This document shows, one piece after another, positions 15,710 through 25,030 of a stretch of 64,000 nt of DNA. The DNA is from Salegentibacter sp. Hel_I_6. GTDB taxonomy: Bacteria; Bacteroidota; Bacteroidia; Flavobacteriales; Flavobacteriaceae. Within the stretch, counting starts at the first letter, position 1. Every line of letters begins with the position of its first letter. Under the pieces are notes generated by a model. The model worked only from the letters and a program-made list of their open reading frames with translations, made no database searches and was not told where the DNA came from. The translations under genes and the position numbers were made by a program. Location: assembly GCF_000745315.1 (NCBI RefSeq), contig NZ_JQNQ01000001.1:3534001-3598000 (forward strand), written 5' to 3'.

Positions 15710-17527
15710 ATGAATTTTAAGATTCTCCATAAAATCTTAGCTATAGTACTTTTTGTGCTTCTAATTTCCTGTAACGATAAAACCGGAAATTATTCAGCAG
15801 AAGAAATAGCGGAACATTCAGAAAAATTAAATGAATATTTCGAGGCTGAATTTCAAAAAGATTTGTCGGAATCTCCTATGATGCAAACCCAACTTGGACA
15901 AAAAACCAATTATGGGAAGTGGGATGATTTTTCTCATCTAAAATATGCCGAGGATCGAAAAAAAGCTAAGAAACGCCTGGAATATCTTGAAAAGGTTGAG
16001 GTAGGAGCCTTGAATAAACAAACTAAATTAAGTTACGATCTATATCTCCAAAAGATTGAAAATGAAATTGAAGATTATGATTACAGGTTTTATGATTATC
16101 CGGTAAATCAAATGTTCGGGTATCACGCCGAGTTACCTGCATTTTTAATCAATATGCACCGAATAGATTCCTTAAGTGATGCTAAGGCTTATATATCTAG
16201 ACTTGAGGGAATTCCAAAGGTCATGGACGATGTAATTGGAAATCTAAAGATTAGAGAGCAAAACGGGATAGTTCCCCCGGTATTTGTTTTTGATAAAGTT
16301 TTAGATGCCAGTAGGAATGTGATTAAAGGAAAACCTTTTGGTAAATCCTTAGATGACAGTGCGCTTTTGAAAGATTTTAAAGCTAAAATTGGCAATCTGG
16401 AAATTTCAGAAGAAAAAGCAAATGGGTTGATATCAGCGGCTGAAAAAGCATTGACCAAAGGGGTAAAACCTGCCTACCAAAATTTGATTGTCTTTTTAGA
16501 AACGCAGCAGAAACGCGCTAATAACGATGCGGGAGCCTGGAAATTTCCTAAAGGTGAAGATTTTTATAAAAATGCCCTAAAAAGAACTACCACTACAAAT
16601 CTTTCTGCTAAGGAGATCCATCAAATTGGATTGAGTGAAGTAGAAAGAATTCACGCTGAGATGGAAGAAATTAAAAAAGCAGTAGGTTTTAATGGTACCC
16701 TCAACGATTTCTTTGATTTTATGAGAAACGATGAGCAGTTTTATTTTGCGAACGATTCTATTGGCAAAAAGAAATACTTAAATGAGGCTACTGCAATAAT
16801 CAATACCATGAAGGGTAGCTTAGACGACTTGTTTTTAACAAAACCTGAAGCAGACTTGGTGGTAAAAGCTGTGGAACCTTTTAGAGAAAAAAGTGCAGGA
16901 AAAGCTTTTTATCAGCAACCCGCTAAAGATGGCTCAAGACCGGGGACGTACTATGCTAATTTATATGATATGATGGCGATGCCAACTTACCAAATGGAAG
17001 CTTTGGCTTATCATGAAGGGATCCCGGGACATCATATGCAAATTGCCATTGCGCAGGAATTGGAGGATGTTCCGCAGTTTAGGAAATTCAGTTTTTACAA
17101 TGCTTATGTAGAAGGATGGGGACTTTACAGCGAATTATTGCCTAAGGAAATTGGATTTTATAAAGATCCTTATGCTGATTTTGGACGGTTAGCCATGGAA
17201 CTTTGGCGCTCTTGCAGACTTGTGGTAGATACCGGAATTCACGCTAAAAAATGGACTCGCGAGGAGGGAATAGCTTATTATAAAGAAAATACGCCTAATG
17301 CCGAGAGCGATTGTGTAAAAATGGTAGAAAGACATATTGTAATGCCCGGACAGGCAACAGCCTATAAAATTGGGATGAATAAAATTCTTGAATTAAGAAA
17401 CCATGCCGAACAAGAACTTGGAGAAGAATTTGAAATTAGGGAATTCCATGATGTGATTCTTCTAGATGGAGCGTTACCTTTGAATATTCTGGAAGAAAAA
17501 GTAGATGACTGGATTTCCAGTAAATAA
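15710..17527 (+). CDS. DUF885 lipoprotein, probable metallopeptidase
   Basis: A 605-residue lipoprotein: the signal peptide ends in the lipobox LISC (Cys about 21). The DUF885 family has the zinc-peptidase-like motif HEGIPGHH, seen here in YHEGIPGHHMQIAIAQ, and a downstream FYNAYVEGWGLYSELLPKE with the likely third metal ligand (E in EGWG). The ending RHIVMPGQATAYKIGMNKIL is also family-typical. Probably a periplasmic or outer-membrane peptidase; it follows the S15-like hydrolase by 6 bp, which supports a joint role in peptide breakdown. Confidence 0.88.
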   Translation: MNFKILHKILAIVLFVLLISCNDKTGNYSAEEIAEHSEKLNEYFEAEFQKDLSESPMMQTQLGQKTNYGKWDDFSHLKYAEDRKKAKKRLEYLEKVEVGALNKQTKLSYDLYLQKIENEIEDYDYRFYDYPVNQMFGYHAELPAFLINMHRIDSLSDAKAYISRLEGIPKVMDDVIGNLKIREQNGIVPPVFVFDKVLDASRNVIKGKPFGKSLDDSALLKDFKAKIGNLEISEEKANGLISAAEKALTKGVKPAYQNLIVFLETQQKRANNDAGAWKFPKGEDFYKNALKRTTTTNLSAKEIHQIGLSEVERIHAEMEEIKKAVGFNGTLNDFFDFMRNDEQFYFANDSIGKKKYLNEATAIINTMKGSLDDLFLTKPEADLVVKAVEPFREKSAGKAFYQQPAKDGSRPGTYYANLYDMMAMPTYQMEALAYHEGIPGHHMQIAIAQELEDVPQFRKFSFYNAYVEGWGLYSELLPKEIGFYKDPYADFGRLAMELWRSCRLVVDTGIHAKKWTREEGIAYYKENTPNAESDCVKMVERHIVMPGQATAYKIGMNKILELRNHAEQELGEEFEIREFHDVILLDGALPLNILEEKVDDWISSK

Positions 17528-17544
17528 CTTTAAGGCAAACCTAA

Positions 17545-17612
17545 GAGATACTATATAAATTTTGTGATGCTTGGCAAGCCTAGGTGTATTTAATCTCGAT
17601 TATCGAGTAAAA
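17545..17612. repeat. Intergenic repeat of the TCGATTATCGA family
   Basis: Holds GCTTGGCAAGCCTAGG and the perfect palindrome CTCGATTATCGAG (about 17595-17607). No coding potential. It lies in front of galM. Confidence 0.6.
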
Positions 17613-17629
17613 CAAATAAAAGATAGAAT

Positions 17630-18628
17630 TTGAAAGCTATTAAAAAAGAAGATCTAAAGACTATAAGTTTAATTAATAATAAAGGGAGTGAGCTCCAGGT
17701 ACTCAATTATGGAGCTGCTGTACTTAGTCTAAAGATCATAGATAAGAATGGAGATAAGCTTAATGTGGTGGTAAGTCCAAGGGCAGAGGAATTTATTACT
17801 TCTGCGTACAAAGATCATAATAAGTGTTTTGGTGCTTCAGTGGGAAGATATGCCGGTAGAATTTCTAAGGGCGAATTTAAACTTGATGAGGTTACCTATA
17901 AATTATTTGAAAAAGATAATGTGCATCTTCACGGTGGAGATTATGGCTTTCAGTATAAAATTTGGGAAATCGAAGAAGAAAACGATGCGCCCAATCCTTC
18001 CGTAAAACTAAGTTATTTCAGCAAAGACGGGGAAGAATCTTATCCCGGAAATTTGGAGGTAGAAGTGAAATATACACTTTCTGAAGATGATGAGTTGCTT
18101 ATAGAATATTCAGCAAAAACAGATAAGAAAACAGTAATTAATCTTACGAATCATACCTATTTTAATCTGAATGGTAGCGGTAGTATAAGTGATCAATTTT
18201 TAAAGATCGAGGCAGAGAAAATTCTGGAAGTTGACAAGAATTTATTGCCTACCGGAAATTTGACCAAGTTGAAGAAACATCCAAAGAATTTTGGCGAAAG
18301 TAAATTAATAGGAAACCGTCCCCTGGATGATACCTTTGTTTTAAAAGCTGAAAAAGATGAAGTAGCGGCAAGACTTTTTGCGCCTTTAACAGGGATTAAG
18401 ATGGAAGTAAAGACCAATCAAAAAGCTTTAGTAGCCTATGCACCTGAAAATTTACCCGATGATTTAAATTACCGTACTGAAATTGCGGAAGCCTATCCTT
18501 CAATATGTTTGGAAGCACAAAATTTTCCAGATGCTCCTAATTTTAGAAATTTTCCTGAAGCCGTTTTAAAACCGGGAGAGCAATATTATAATCGAATTTC
18601 CTATAAATTTTCTGTAACCGGAAAATAA
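17630..18628 (+). CDS. galM: Aldose 1-epimerase (mutarotase)
   Basis: A 332-residue enzyme with a TTG start at 17630. Family motifs are LNYGAAVLSL, GASVGRYAGRISKGEF, HLHGGDYGF (substrate histidine), NLTNHTYFNLNG (catalytic histidine region) and EAQNFPDAPN (catalytic glutamate). It interconverts alpha and beta anomers of galactose, glucose or arabinose. No signal peptide is visible, so it acts in the cytoplasm. It precedes a sodium/sugar symporter and a NUDIX-type regulator in the same direction, which suggests that the three serve uptake of one free sugar. Confidence 0.92.
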   Translation: MKAIKKEDLKTISLINNKGSELQVLNYGAAVLSLKIIDKNGDKLNVVVSPRAEEFITSAYKDHNKCFGASVGRYAGRISKGEFKLDEVTYKLFEKDNVHLHGGDYGFQYKIWEIEEENDAPNPSVKLSYFSKDGEESYPGNLEVEVKYTLSEDDELLIEYSAKTDKKTVINLTNHTYFNLNGSGSISDQFLKIEAEKILEVDKNLLPTGNLTKLKKHPKNFGESKLIGNRPLDDTFVLKAEKDEVAARLFAPLTGIKMEVKTNQKALVAYAPENLPDDLNYRTEIAEAYPSICLEAQNFPDAPNFRNFPEAVLKPGEQYYNRISYKFSVTGK

Positions 18629-18747
18629 GAAGTTTACTCGAACTTGAAATTTAAAATGCTCTGGGCTTGCTCCAAGGGAATTTACTGACTAAGGAGAGGA
18701 TAACTCCCAATTAAAATTTTATATTTAACAAAATTTTTAAATAAGCT

Positions 18748-20337
18748 ATGGTTGGAATTTTATCATTTATAGGTTTCACGCTTTTAGTAGCTATTATTGC
18801 CTATTTAGCTACCCGTAAAACCGATGAAAATACAAGTGACGGTTATTTTCTTGGAGGTAGAAGTCTTACTGCTGGAGTTATTGCAGGCTCGGTATTACTT
18901 ACCAATTTATCTACAGAACAAATTGTAGGGTTGAATGGGCAGGCGTTTAGCGAAGGAATTTTAGTAATGGCCTGGGAAACCCTGGCCGCTATAGCCATCG
19001 TGATAACTGCATTATTTTTACTACCACGATATTTAAAAGGAGGCTTAACCACAGTACCTCAATTCTTGGAAAAGCGATTTGACAGAGGAACTAAAACCCT
19101 GGTTTCGGCACTTTTCCTGTCTGGCTATATGATTATTTTTCTACCAATAGTTTTATATTCAGGAGCTCTGGCGATTAGTACAATGTTTGACATTCCTGAA
19201 ATGTTAGGGGTGAGTTCAAATACAGCTTTATGGCTTACGGTATGGGGTATTGGGATCATAGGATCTATTTATGCGATTTTTGGAGGCTTAAAAGCGGTAG
19301 CAGTATCAGATACCATTAATGCGGTTGGTTTGCTTATTGGTGGTTTGTTGATCCCGATTTTTGGGCTTATGGCCATTGGAGACGGAGGCGTTATAAACGG
19401 ATTGGATACTTTAGTAAATTCAAATCCAGAAAAATTTAATTCTATTGGTGGGCCTGATGCTTCAGTTCCTTTTTCAACAATATTTACGGGGATGATGCTG
19501 GTGCAATTATTTTACTGGGGTACCAACCAGGCCATTATTCAAAGAGCCCTGGCCGCTAAAAATCTTCGCGAAGGACAAAAAGGATTAATGCTGGCTGCAT
19601 TTATAAAAATTTTGGGACCCATCATCGTGGTTCTACCGGGGATTATTGCCTGGCATATGTTTCAGGGAGATTTAGAAAATGCAGATCAGGCTTATCCTGC
19701 CTTGGTAAACGCTGTGCTTCCGCCGGTATTAACGGGATTCTTTGCTGCGGTACTTTTTGGTGCTATTTTAAGTTCTTTTAATTCGGCTTTGAATAGTTCG
19801 GTTACGCTATTCGGAATTGATATTTATAAGCAATATTTTAATGCCGAAGCGAGTGAAGCCAAAGTGGTAAAACAAGGAAAACGCTTCGGAATATTTTTAG
19901 CTATTGGCGCAATGCTTATCGCTCCATTTATTGCCAATGCACCACAGGGACTATTCGGTTATTTACAGGAGGTTAATGGAAGTTACAGTATACCTATTCT
20001 AACTATAGTAATTGTGGGGTATCTAACTAAACGTATTCCTGCTATTGCCGCTAAAGTCGCTATTTTTAGCGGCGTAGGGTTCTATTTAATTTACCTGGGT
20101 CTAAAGTATTTTGTAGTTGGAGAAGATGCCTTACCGCATTATCTACACGTAATGGCTATTCTATTTGCATTAAATGTGATAATCATGTTCGCAATAGGAA
20201 AATGGAAGCCAAGAATACAGCCATTCATTTTAGATTACACTAAACAGGTAGATATTCAGCCCTGGAAACTGGTTAAACCTGTTGGTCTTGGAATTGCAGT
20301 GCTGGTGATCTTTATTTACGCCTATTTTGCGCAATAG
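18748..20337 (+). CDS. SSS-family sodium/sugar symporter
   Basis: A 529-residue inner membrane protein with about 14 helices. SSS-family (SglT-like) motifs include YFLGGRSLTAGVIAGSVLLT near the N-terminus, LPRYLKGGLTTVPQFLEKRF, YAIFGGLKAVAVSDTINAVG, and AAVLFGAILSSFNSALNSSV with the sodium-site serines. YWGTNQAIIQRALAAKNL is typical of the sugar-transporting branch (SGLT/vSGLT). Flanked by galM and a NUDIX-type regulator; by analogy with other Bacteroidota, arabinose, galactose or glucose are the likely substrates. Confidence 0.9.
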   Translation: MVGILSFIGFTLLVAIIAYLATRKTDENTSDGYFLGGRSLTAGVIAGSVLLTNLSTEQIVGLNGQAFSEGILVMAWETLAAIAIVITALFLLPRYLKGGLTTVPQFLEKRFDRGTKTLVSALFLSGYMIIFLPIVLYSGALAISTMFDIPEMLGVSSNTALWLTVWGIGIIGSIYAIFGGLKAVAVSDTINAVGLLIGGLLIPIFGLMAIGDGGVINGLDTLVNSNPEKFNSIGGPDASVPFSTIFTGMMLVQLFYWGTNQAIIQRALAAKNLREGQKGLMLAAFIKILGPIIVVLPGIIAWHMFQGDLENADQAYPALVNAVLPPVLTGFFAAVLFGAILSSFNSALNSSVTLFGIDIYKQYFNAEASEAKVVKQGKRFGIFLAIGAMLIAPFIANAPQGLFGYLQEVNGSYSIPILTIVIVGYLTKRIPAIAAKVAIFSGVGFYLIYLGLKYFVVGEDALPHYLHVMAILFALNVIIMFAIGKWKPRIQPFILDYTKQVDIQPWKLVKPVGLGIAVLVIFIYAYFAQ

Positions 20338-20345
20338 ATTTGCCG

Positions 20346-20361
20346 ACTATATCCCTATAGT
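20346..20361. promoter_or_regulatory. Short palindrome before the NUDIX regulator gene
   Basis: ACTATA-TCCC-TATAGT lies between the symporter stop and the regulator start. It could be an operator for the regulator, but a single site of this length is weak evidence. Confidence 0.25.
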
Positions 20362-20457
20362 GTTACCCTTAATTATATAGAATACCATAGGTTTGAATTT
20401 TACCATTCCTTTTGGCATTTTACTTTTGATTAAATTTAAGCAGAAATTTAGCTATAC

Positions 20458-21165
20458 ATGATGTCTGAACCCATTAATGATTATTACGCTGATAACGATA
20501 AAATGTATGTCGCTACCGATTGTATAATTTTTGGTTTTGATGAAGGAAAACTTAAGTTATTAATCTTTAAAAGAAGAGTAGAGCCTCTAAAAGGCACCTG
20601 GTCTTTAATTGGGAGTTTTGTTAAGTTAGATGAAGATGTAGACCACGCGGCAAAACGTGTGCTCAAAGAGATTACCGGTCTTGAGAACGTTTTTATGGAA
20701 GAGCTTAAATGCTATGGAGTGGCTGAAAGAGATCCCGGGTATCGCTCAATTTCAGTTGGTCAATACGCGCTTATCAGGTTAGATGAATATGATAAAAAAC
20801 TGGTAAACAAACACGGCGCGCACTGGTATGAAATAGAAAAACTACCAGACCTGGTGCTGGACCATAACCAGATGGTAAAAGATGCCCTTGAACGCTTAAA
20901 ACGAAAGGCGAGGTATAAGCCTATAGGATTTGAATTATTGCCCGAAAAATTTACCATTCCTCAACTGCAGCAGCTTTATGAAGCTATTTATCAAAAGGAG
21001 CTGGATGCAAGGAATTTTAGAAAAAAAGTACTCTCCCTAAATGTCCTTTTCAAGTTGGACGAAAAAGATAAAACTACTTCACGCCGGGGAGCATTTCTCT
21101 ACAAATTTGATCATAAAAACTACAAAGAACTTCTTCAGTCTGGTTATAATTTTGAGATTGCTTAA
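20458..21165 (+). CDS. NUDIX-domain transcriptional regulator (NrtR/AraR-like)
   Basis: A 235-residue protein with an N-terminal NUDIX fold (about 15-150) and a C-terminal winged helix (about 155-230, with FTIPQLQQLYEAIYQKEL followed by RNFRKKVLSL and TTSRRGAFLYKFD). The catalytic NUDIX box GX5EX7REUXEEXGU is broken: the segment is GSFVKLDEDVDHAAKRVLKE ITGL, with RV in place of RE and KE in place of EE. This loss is the mark of NrtR-type regulators that use the NUDIX fold to sense a ligand. In Bacteroidota a branch of this family (AraR) controls arabinose genes; the galM and symporter genes next to it fit such a role. Two ATG codons (20458, 20461) are possible starts. Confidence 0.85.
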   Translation: MMSEPINDYYADNDKMYVATDCIIFGFDEGKLKLLIFKRRVEPLKGTWSLIGSFVKLDEDVDHAAKRVLKEITGLENVFMEELKCYGVAERDPGYRSISVGQYALIRLDEYDKKLVNKHGAHWYEIEKLPDLVLDHNQMVKDALERLKRKARYKPIGFELLPEKFTIPQLQQLYEAIYQKELDARNFRKKVLSLNVLFKLDEKDKTTSRRGAFLYKFDHKNYKELLQSGYNFEIA

Positions 21166-21488
21166 TCCATTTTTTACTTGGGTTTTAATGTTAAGAAAAA
21201 ATTAAAAAATCTTGAATAAAATGTTTGTTTTCTGAAGAATAATTGTATAATTTACGTTTATAGTATTTCAGGTTATAACTTAGGCATTCTGTACTAGTTT
21301 GAGTTTTAATTCTGAATGTTCTATAAAATATTGAAAATTTTTATTGCCAGTTTTTAAGCAATCCCGAAGAGATTTTATGCTCTCATTGTTTAATTTGAAT
21401 TTCGTGATTTATTTTAATTACGAAAATTTTATCTAAATCGTTTTGCTTTTTTATCATTTAAATCAACCAACTTAAAAAACCAATTATA
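21166..21488. other. 323-bp AT-rich intergenic region
   Basis: No convincing gene, tRNA or hairpin. It ends with AATCAACCAACTTAAAAA (21461-21478), a leader word that also precedes the gene at 55899. A promoter for the following gene must lie here, but I cannot place it with confidence. Confidence 0.5.
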
Positions 21489-22385
21489 ATGAGTAAGAAA
21501 TTTTCCAGACGTGATGCACTTAAGGGTATCGCAATAGGCTCAGGAATTTTGAGCATTAGTGGCGTTGCATCTTCTTTTGCGGCTATAAATTATATAGATA
21601 ACAATACCCTACCCAAAAGTCAGAAAAATAATATAAAGCATTCGGTTTGTCGTTGGTGTTTTCAGGACGTTCCTTTAGAAGAATTCGCAAAAACATGTGC
21701 AAATATGGGAATTCAGGCTATAGATCTTTTAAGACCTTCAGAGTGGGAAACCGTTGAAAAATATGGATTGGTATGCTCTATGGCTACTGATGATTTCGCC
21801 AATATTGAAAACGGATTTAATGAGCCTAAAAATCATAAAAATCTTCAAGGTAAATATAAAGGTCTAATTGACAAAGCTTCAGAACATAAAATTAAAAATG
21901 TGATTGTTTTCTCTGGCAATCGCCGCGGAATGGATGAAAAAACCGGAATTAAAAACTGTTCCAAAGGCTTAAAACCTTTACTGAAATATGCGAAAAAGAA
22001 GAACATAAACCTCGTTATGGAATTGCTTAACAGTAAAGTTAATCATCCTGATTATATGGCAGATCATACAGAATGGGGCGTAGCTTTGGCTGAAGAAATG
22101 GGAGCCGACAATTTTAAATTACTGTATGATATCTACCATATGCAAGTAATGGAAGGCGATATTATTGCAACGATAAAAAAACACCATAAGCATATTAACC
22201 ATTACCATACTGCTGGGGTTCCAGGGAGAAATGAGATTGATAATTCCCAGGAGCTTTTCTATCCTGCAATTATGAAAGCTATTTTAGATACCGGTTTTGA
22301 TGGTTATGTAGCCCAGGAGTTTATTCCTAATAATGCTGATGGTATTGCTTCACTGAGGAAAGCTATTGAAATTTGTGACGTTTAA
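21489..22385 (+). CDS. Tat-exported sugar isomerase/epimerase-like TIM-barrel protein
   Basis: A 298-residue protein starting with a twin-arginine signal (SRRDALKGIAIGSGILSISG), so it is folded before export. The rest is an AP-endonuclease-2/xylose-isomerase-like TIM barrel close to hydroxypyruvate isomerase: DLLRPSEWE, NVIVFSGNRRGM, LVMELLNSKVNHPDYMADHT (metal glutamate), LLYDIYHMQVMEGD (aspartate and histidine), HYHTAGVPGRNEID, GYVAQEFIP (glutamate). All expected metal ligands seem present. The cytoplasmic relatives isomerise hydroxypyruvate or sugars; a periplasmic version suggests action on a free sugar or sugar acid. The next gene, a secreted glycosidase, starts 9 bp after its stop. Confidence 0.85.
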   Translation: MSKKFSRRDALKGIAIGSGILSISGVASSFAAINYIDNNTLPKSQKNNIKHSVCRWCFQDVPLEEFAKTCANMGIQAIDLLRPSEWETVEKYGLVCSMATDDFANIENGFNEPKNHKNLQGKYKGLIDKASEHKIKNVIVFSGNRRGMDEKTGIKNCSKGLKPLLKYAKKKNINLVMELLNSKVNHPDYMADHTEWGVALAEEMGADNFKLLYDIYHMQVMEGDIIATIKKHHKHINHYHTAGVPGRNEIDNSQELFYPAIMKAILDTGFDGYVAQEFIPNNADGIASLRKAIEICDV

Positions 22386-22394
22386 AATTTATTT

Positions 22395-24965
22395 ATGAAG
22401 AGAAAGTATTGTTTAAGCCTGCTTATTGGCTTAATGAGTGTCTTGGGATTTTCACAGGAAAAAAAGGATGTTTATGTAGATGATGAGGGCTTAATGCGCT
22501 GGGGTCATAACGATGATGAAGTAAAAGGCTTCGGAGTAAATTATTCGGTGCCCTTTGCACACGCCTATAGAAGTGCTCAAAAGTTAAATGTAGACCTAAA
22601 GGAAGTTATAGATAAAGATGTTTATCATTTCTCCCGACTTGGATTTGATCTCTACCGAATTCACGTTTGGGATACCGAAATCAGCGATGAAGAAGGAAAT
22701 TTATTGGAAAACGAACACCTGGAATTGTTCGATTATTTGCTGAAAAAGCTAAAGGAACGCGATATAAATTTTGTGATTACTCCTATTGCATTCTGGGGCA
22801 ACGGCTGGCCAGAACCAGATGAAGATACTCCCGGATTTTCAAATAAATATGGAAAAGCGGGAAGCCTAACCGAGCCGGGGGCGATTAAAGCCCAAGAAAA
22901 TTACCTGGCTCAGTTTTTGAATCACGTGAATCCGCATACTGGAGTGGCTTATAAGGATGAGCCAAATTTAATTGCTTTTGAAATTAGCAACGAACCGCAC
23001 CATAAAGGAGAACCTGAGGAAGTACAGAAATTCATTGAGAGAATGGTAAAGTCAATGAAAAGTACGGGTACCAAAAAACCAATTTTCTATAATGTAAGCC
23101 ATAGTATTCATCTTGCCGAATCTTATTTTGATGCAGGAATAGACGGTGGGACTTTTCAATGGTATCCCACCGGACTTGGTTTTCAAAAGGAATTGGAAGG
23201 CAATCTTTTACCAAATGTGAACGATTACAATATTCCTTTTAATAATGTGATTGAAGAAAATAACGCGGCAAAACTGGTTTACGAATTTGATGCTGCCGAT
23301 GTAATGAAATCTTATATCTACCCGGCAATGGCGAGAAGTTTTCGGGAAGCGGGCATCCAAATCGGTACTCATTTTGCTTATGAACCCAGCTTTTTGGCGC
23401 ACGGCAATACTGAATATAATACACATTATATGAACCTGGCTTATACTCCAAAAAAGGCATTGGCATTAAAAATTGCAGGGGAGATTTTTCACCAGGTTCC
23501 TGTAAATAGTGATTTTGGTATTTATCCAGAAAACCTGGAATTTCAGGATTTTGCGATTGATTATGAAAAAGATCTCGCGGTATTGAATTCTGAAGAAAAA
23601 TTTATTTATACCAATACAAATGAAATTCAGCCAAAATCTTTAGAAACCCTCAAGCAAGTTGCCGGTTTTGGAAATTCTGAAATTGTAAAATATGAAGGTA
23701 AAGGTGCTTATTTTTTGGATAAATTAGACGACGGTGTTTGGAGATTGGAAGTGATGCCAGATGCTGTTTTGGTAGATAATCCTTTTGGAAGCAACAGCCT
23801 TGAAAAAACCGTTGCGGTAATCAATTGGCAGGAATGGGAAATGACTTTAGATCTTGCCGGTTTAGCCGATAATTTTAGCCTGGAAGCTTTAAATGAAGGA
23901 AATGAGTTTATTCCGGAAATTGAAAGAAAATCCTTTAAAATTCGCCCGGGAACTTATCTTTTAAAAAATGAGAATGTTGAATTTGATAAAAATTCAGACT
24001 TAGATTTAAGATTTGAACTGGAAGAATTCACTGCGCCCGAGACCACCGTGGAAAGAACCTATGTATTGCACGAAGCGGTAAAGGAAGTTGCTGAAAATTC
24101 TTCAGCAGAAATTAAAGCAGAGATCATTTCAGATAAGAAAATAGAGAAAGTAGAAGCCTGGTTGCAAAACGGAAACTCTTATGAAAGCCTGGAGCTTCAC
24201 AATAACGAAACATATAATTATTCCGCTGAAATTCCGAAAAAAATGCTCAAAATCGGCTTTTTGGAATATAGAATCATAGTTACTACTGAAGATGGAAAGG
24301 AAACCTTTCCGGGAGAAGTTTCCGGAAGTCCCGAAGATTGGGATTTTTATTCCGAAGAACAATTTTCAACGCGCGTGGTTAACGAAAACAAGTCGCTTTA
24401 TGTTTTTAATGCTGCGGAAGACGAAAATTATATAGTAGGGGAGTGGAGCCCGCAAAATAACCTGGTACCTACCAACAAGCCCGGAGAAGCAGAATACCAG
24501 GTAAAAGTGCAAAAACTCTTTGAAGAAGATGTTGAAAACCCCGAAGCAACTGCTATCTATGATTATTCGTTTCGATATAATTTTAGTAGAAAAATTGAGG
24601 GACGCAAAGCAGAATTGGATTCAAAAGATAAAATCATCATAAAAGCCAGAGCGCTAAGGGAAAGTACAGCTAAACTTCAGCTTGCTTTTGTTATGAAAAA
24701 CGGTGCGGCTTTTGGAACTCTAATCGATTTAGATTCAGAAATCGAAACGTATGAAATTGAGGTTTCCTCCTTAAAACCGGTAAAAACGGTAAGTCTGCCA
24801 AGACCTTATCCTTCATTTTTACCCTATTATTTTGAGCATTCTTACGAGGGTAATTTTGAGTTAGAAAATGCAGAAGCCCTGCAATTCTCAATCGGAGCGG
24901 GAATTGAAGATACAGAACTGGAAAATCCGCACGGCGTGGGGATTATTTCGGTGAGTTTGGAATAA
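22395..24965 (+). CDS. Large secreted glycoside hydrolase, GH5-like catalytic domain
   Basis: An 856-residue protein with a signal peptide (about 1-20, MKRKYCLSLLIGLMSVLGFS). The first half looks like a clan GH-A TIM barrel of the cellulase (GH5) type: HFSRLGFDLYRIHVWD, NFVITPIAFWGNGWP, then AFEISNEPHHKG with the acid/base in NEP, and VYEFDAADVM where the nucleophile glutamate is expected. From about residue 430 come beta-rich domains without a name I can give, with RAYVL-like, FPGEVSGSPEDWDFYSEEQF and YSFRYNFSRKIEG segments. No PorSS C-terminal sorting domain is evident. Substrate unknown. It is co-transcribed with the Tat-exported TIM-barrel protein. Confidence 0.75.
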   Translation: MKRKYCLSLLIGLMSVLGFSQEKKDVYVDDEGLMRWGHNDDEVKGFGVNYSVPFAHAYRSAQKLNVDLKEVIDKDVYHFSRLGFDLYRIHVWDTEISDEEGNLLENEHLELFDYLLKKLKERDINFVITPIAFWGNGWPEPDEDTPGFSNKYGKAGSLTEPGAIKAQENYLAQFLNHVNPHTGVAYKDEPNLIAFEISNEPHHKGEPEEVQKFIERMVKSMKSTGTKKPIFYNVSHSIHLAESYFDAGIDGGTFQWYPTGLGFQKELEGNLLPNVNDYNIPFNNVIEENNAAKLVYEFDAADVMKSYIYPAMARSFREAGIQIGTHFAYEPSFLAHGNTEYNTHYMNLAYTPKKALALKIAGEIFHQVPVNSDFGIYPENLEFQDFAIDYEKDLAVLNSEEKFIYTNTNEIQPKSLETLKQVAGFGNSEIVKYEGKGAYFLDKLDDGVWRLEVMPDAVLVDNPFGSNSLEKTVAVINWQEWEMTLDLAGLADNFSLEALNEGNEFIPEIERKSFKIRPGTYLLKNENVEFDKNSDLDLRFELEEFTAPETTVERTYVLHEAVKEVAENSSAEIKAEIISDKKIEKVEAWLQNGNSYESLELHNNETYNYSAEIPKKMLKIGFLEYRIIVTTEDGKETFPGEVSGSPEDWDFYSEEQFSTRVVNENKSLYVFNAAEDENYIVGEWSPQNNLVPTNKPGEAEYQVKVQKLFEEDVENPEATAIYDYSFRYNFSRKIEGRKAELDSKDKIIIKARALRESTAKLQLAFVMKNGAAFGTLIDLDSEIETYEIEVSSLKPVKTVSLPRPYPSFLPYYFEHSYEGNFELENAEALQFSIGAGIEDTELENPHGVGIISVSLE

Positions 24966-24985
24966 TAAAATTATAAATAATATTA

Positions 24986-25020
24986 AACCTCATAGGTTTC
25001 TAAAACCTGTGAGGTTTTTT
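24986..25020 (+). terminator. Terminator-like palindrome after the glycosidase gene
   Basis: AACCTCATAGGTTT (24986-24999) pairs with AAACCTGTGAGGTT (25003-25016), one G-U, loop CTA, followed by TTTT. The words belong to the dispersed AAACCT/AGGTTT family seen also at 25148, 41621, 43635 and 43676. Confidence 0.7.
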
Positions 25021-25030
25021 ATGCCGTAAT

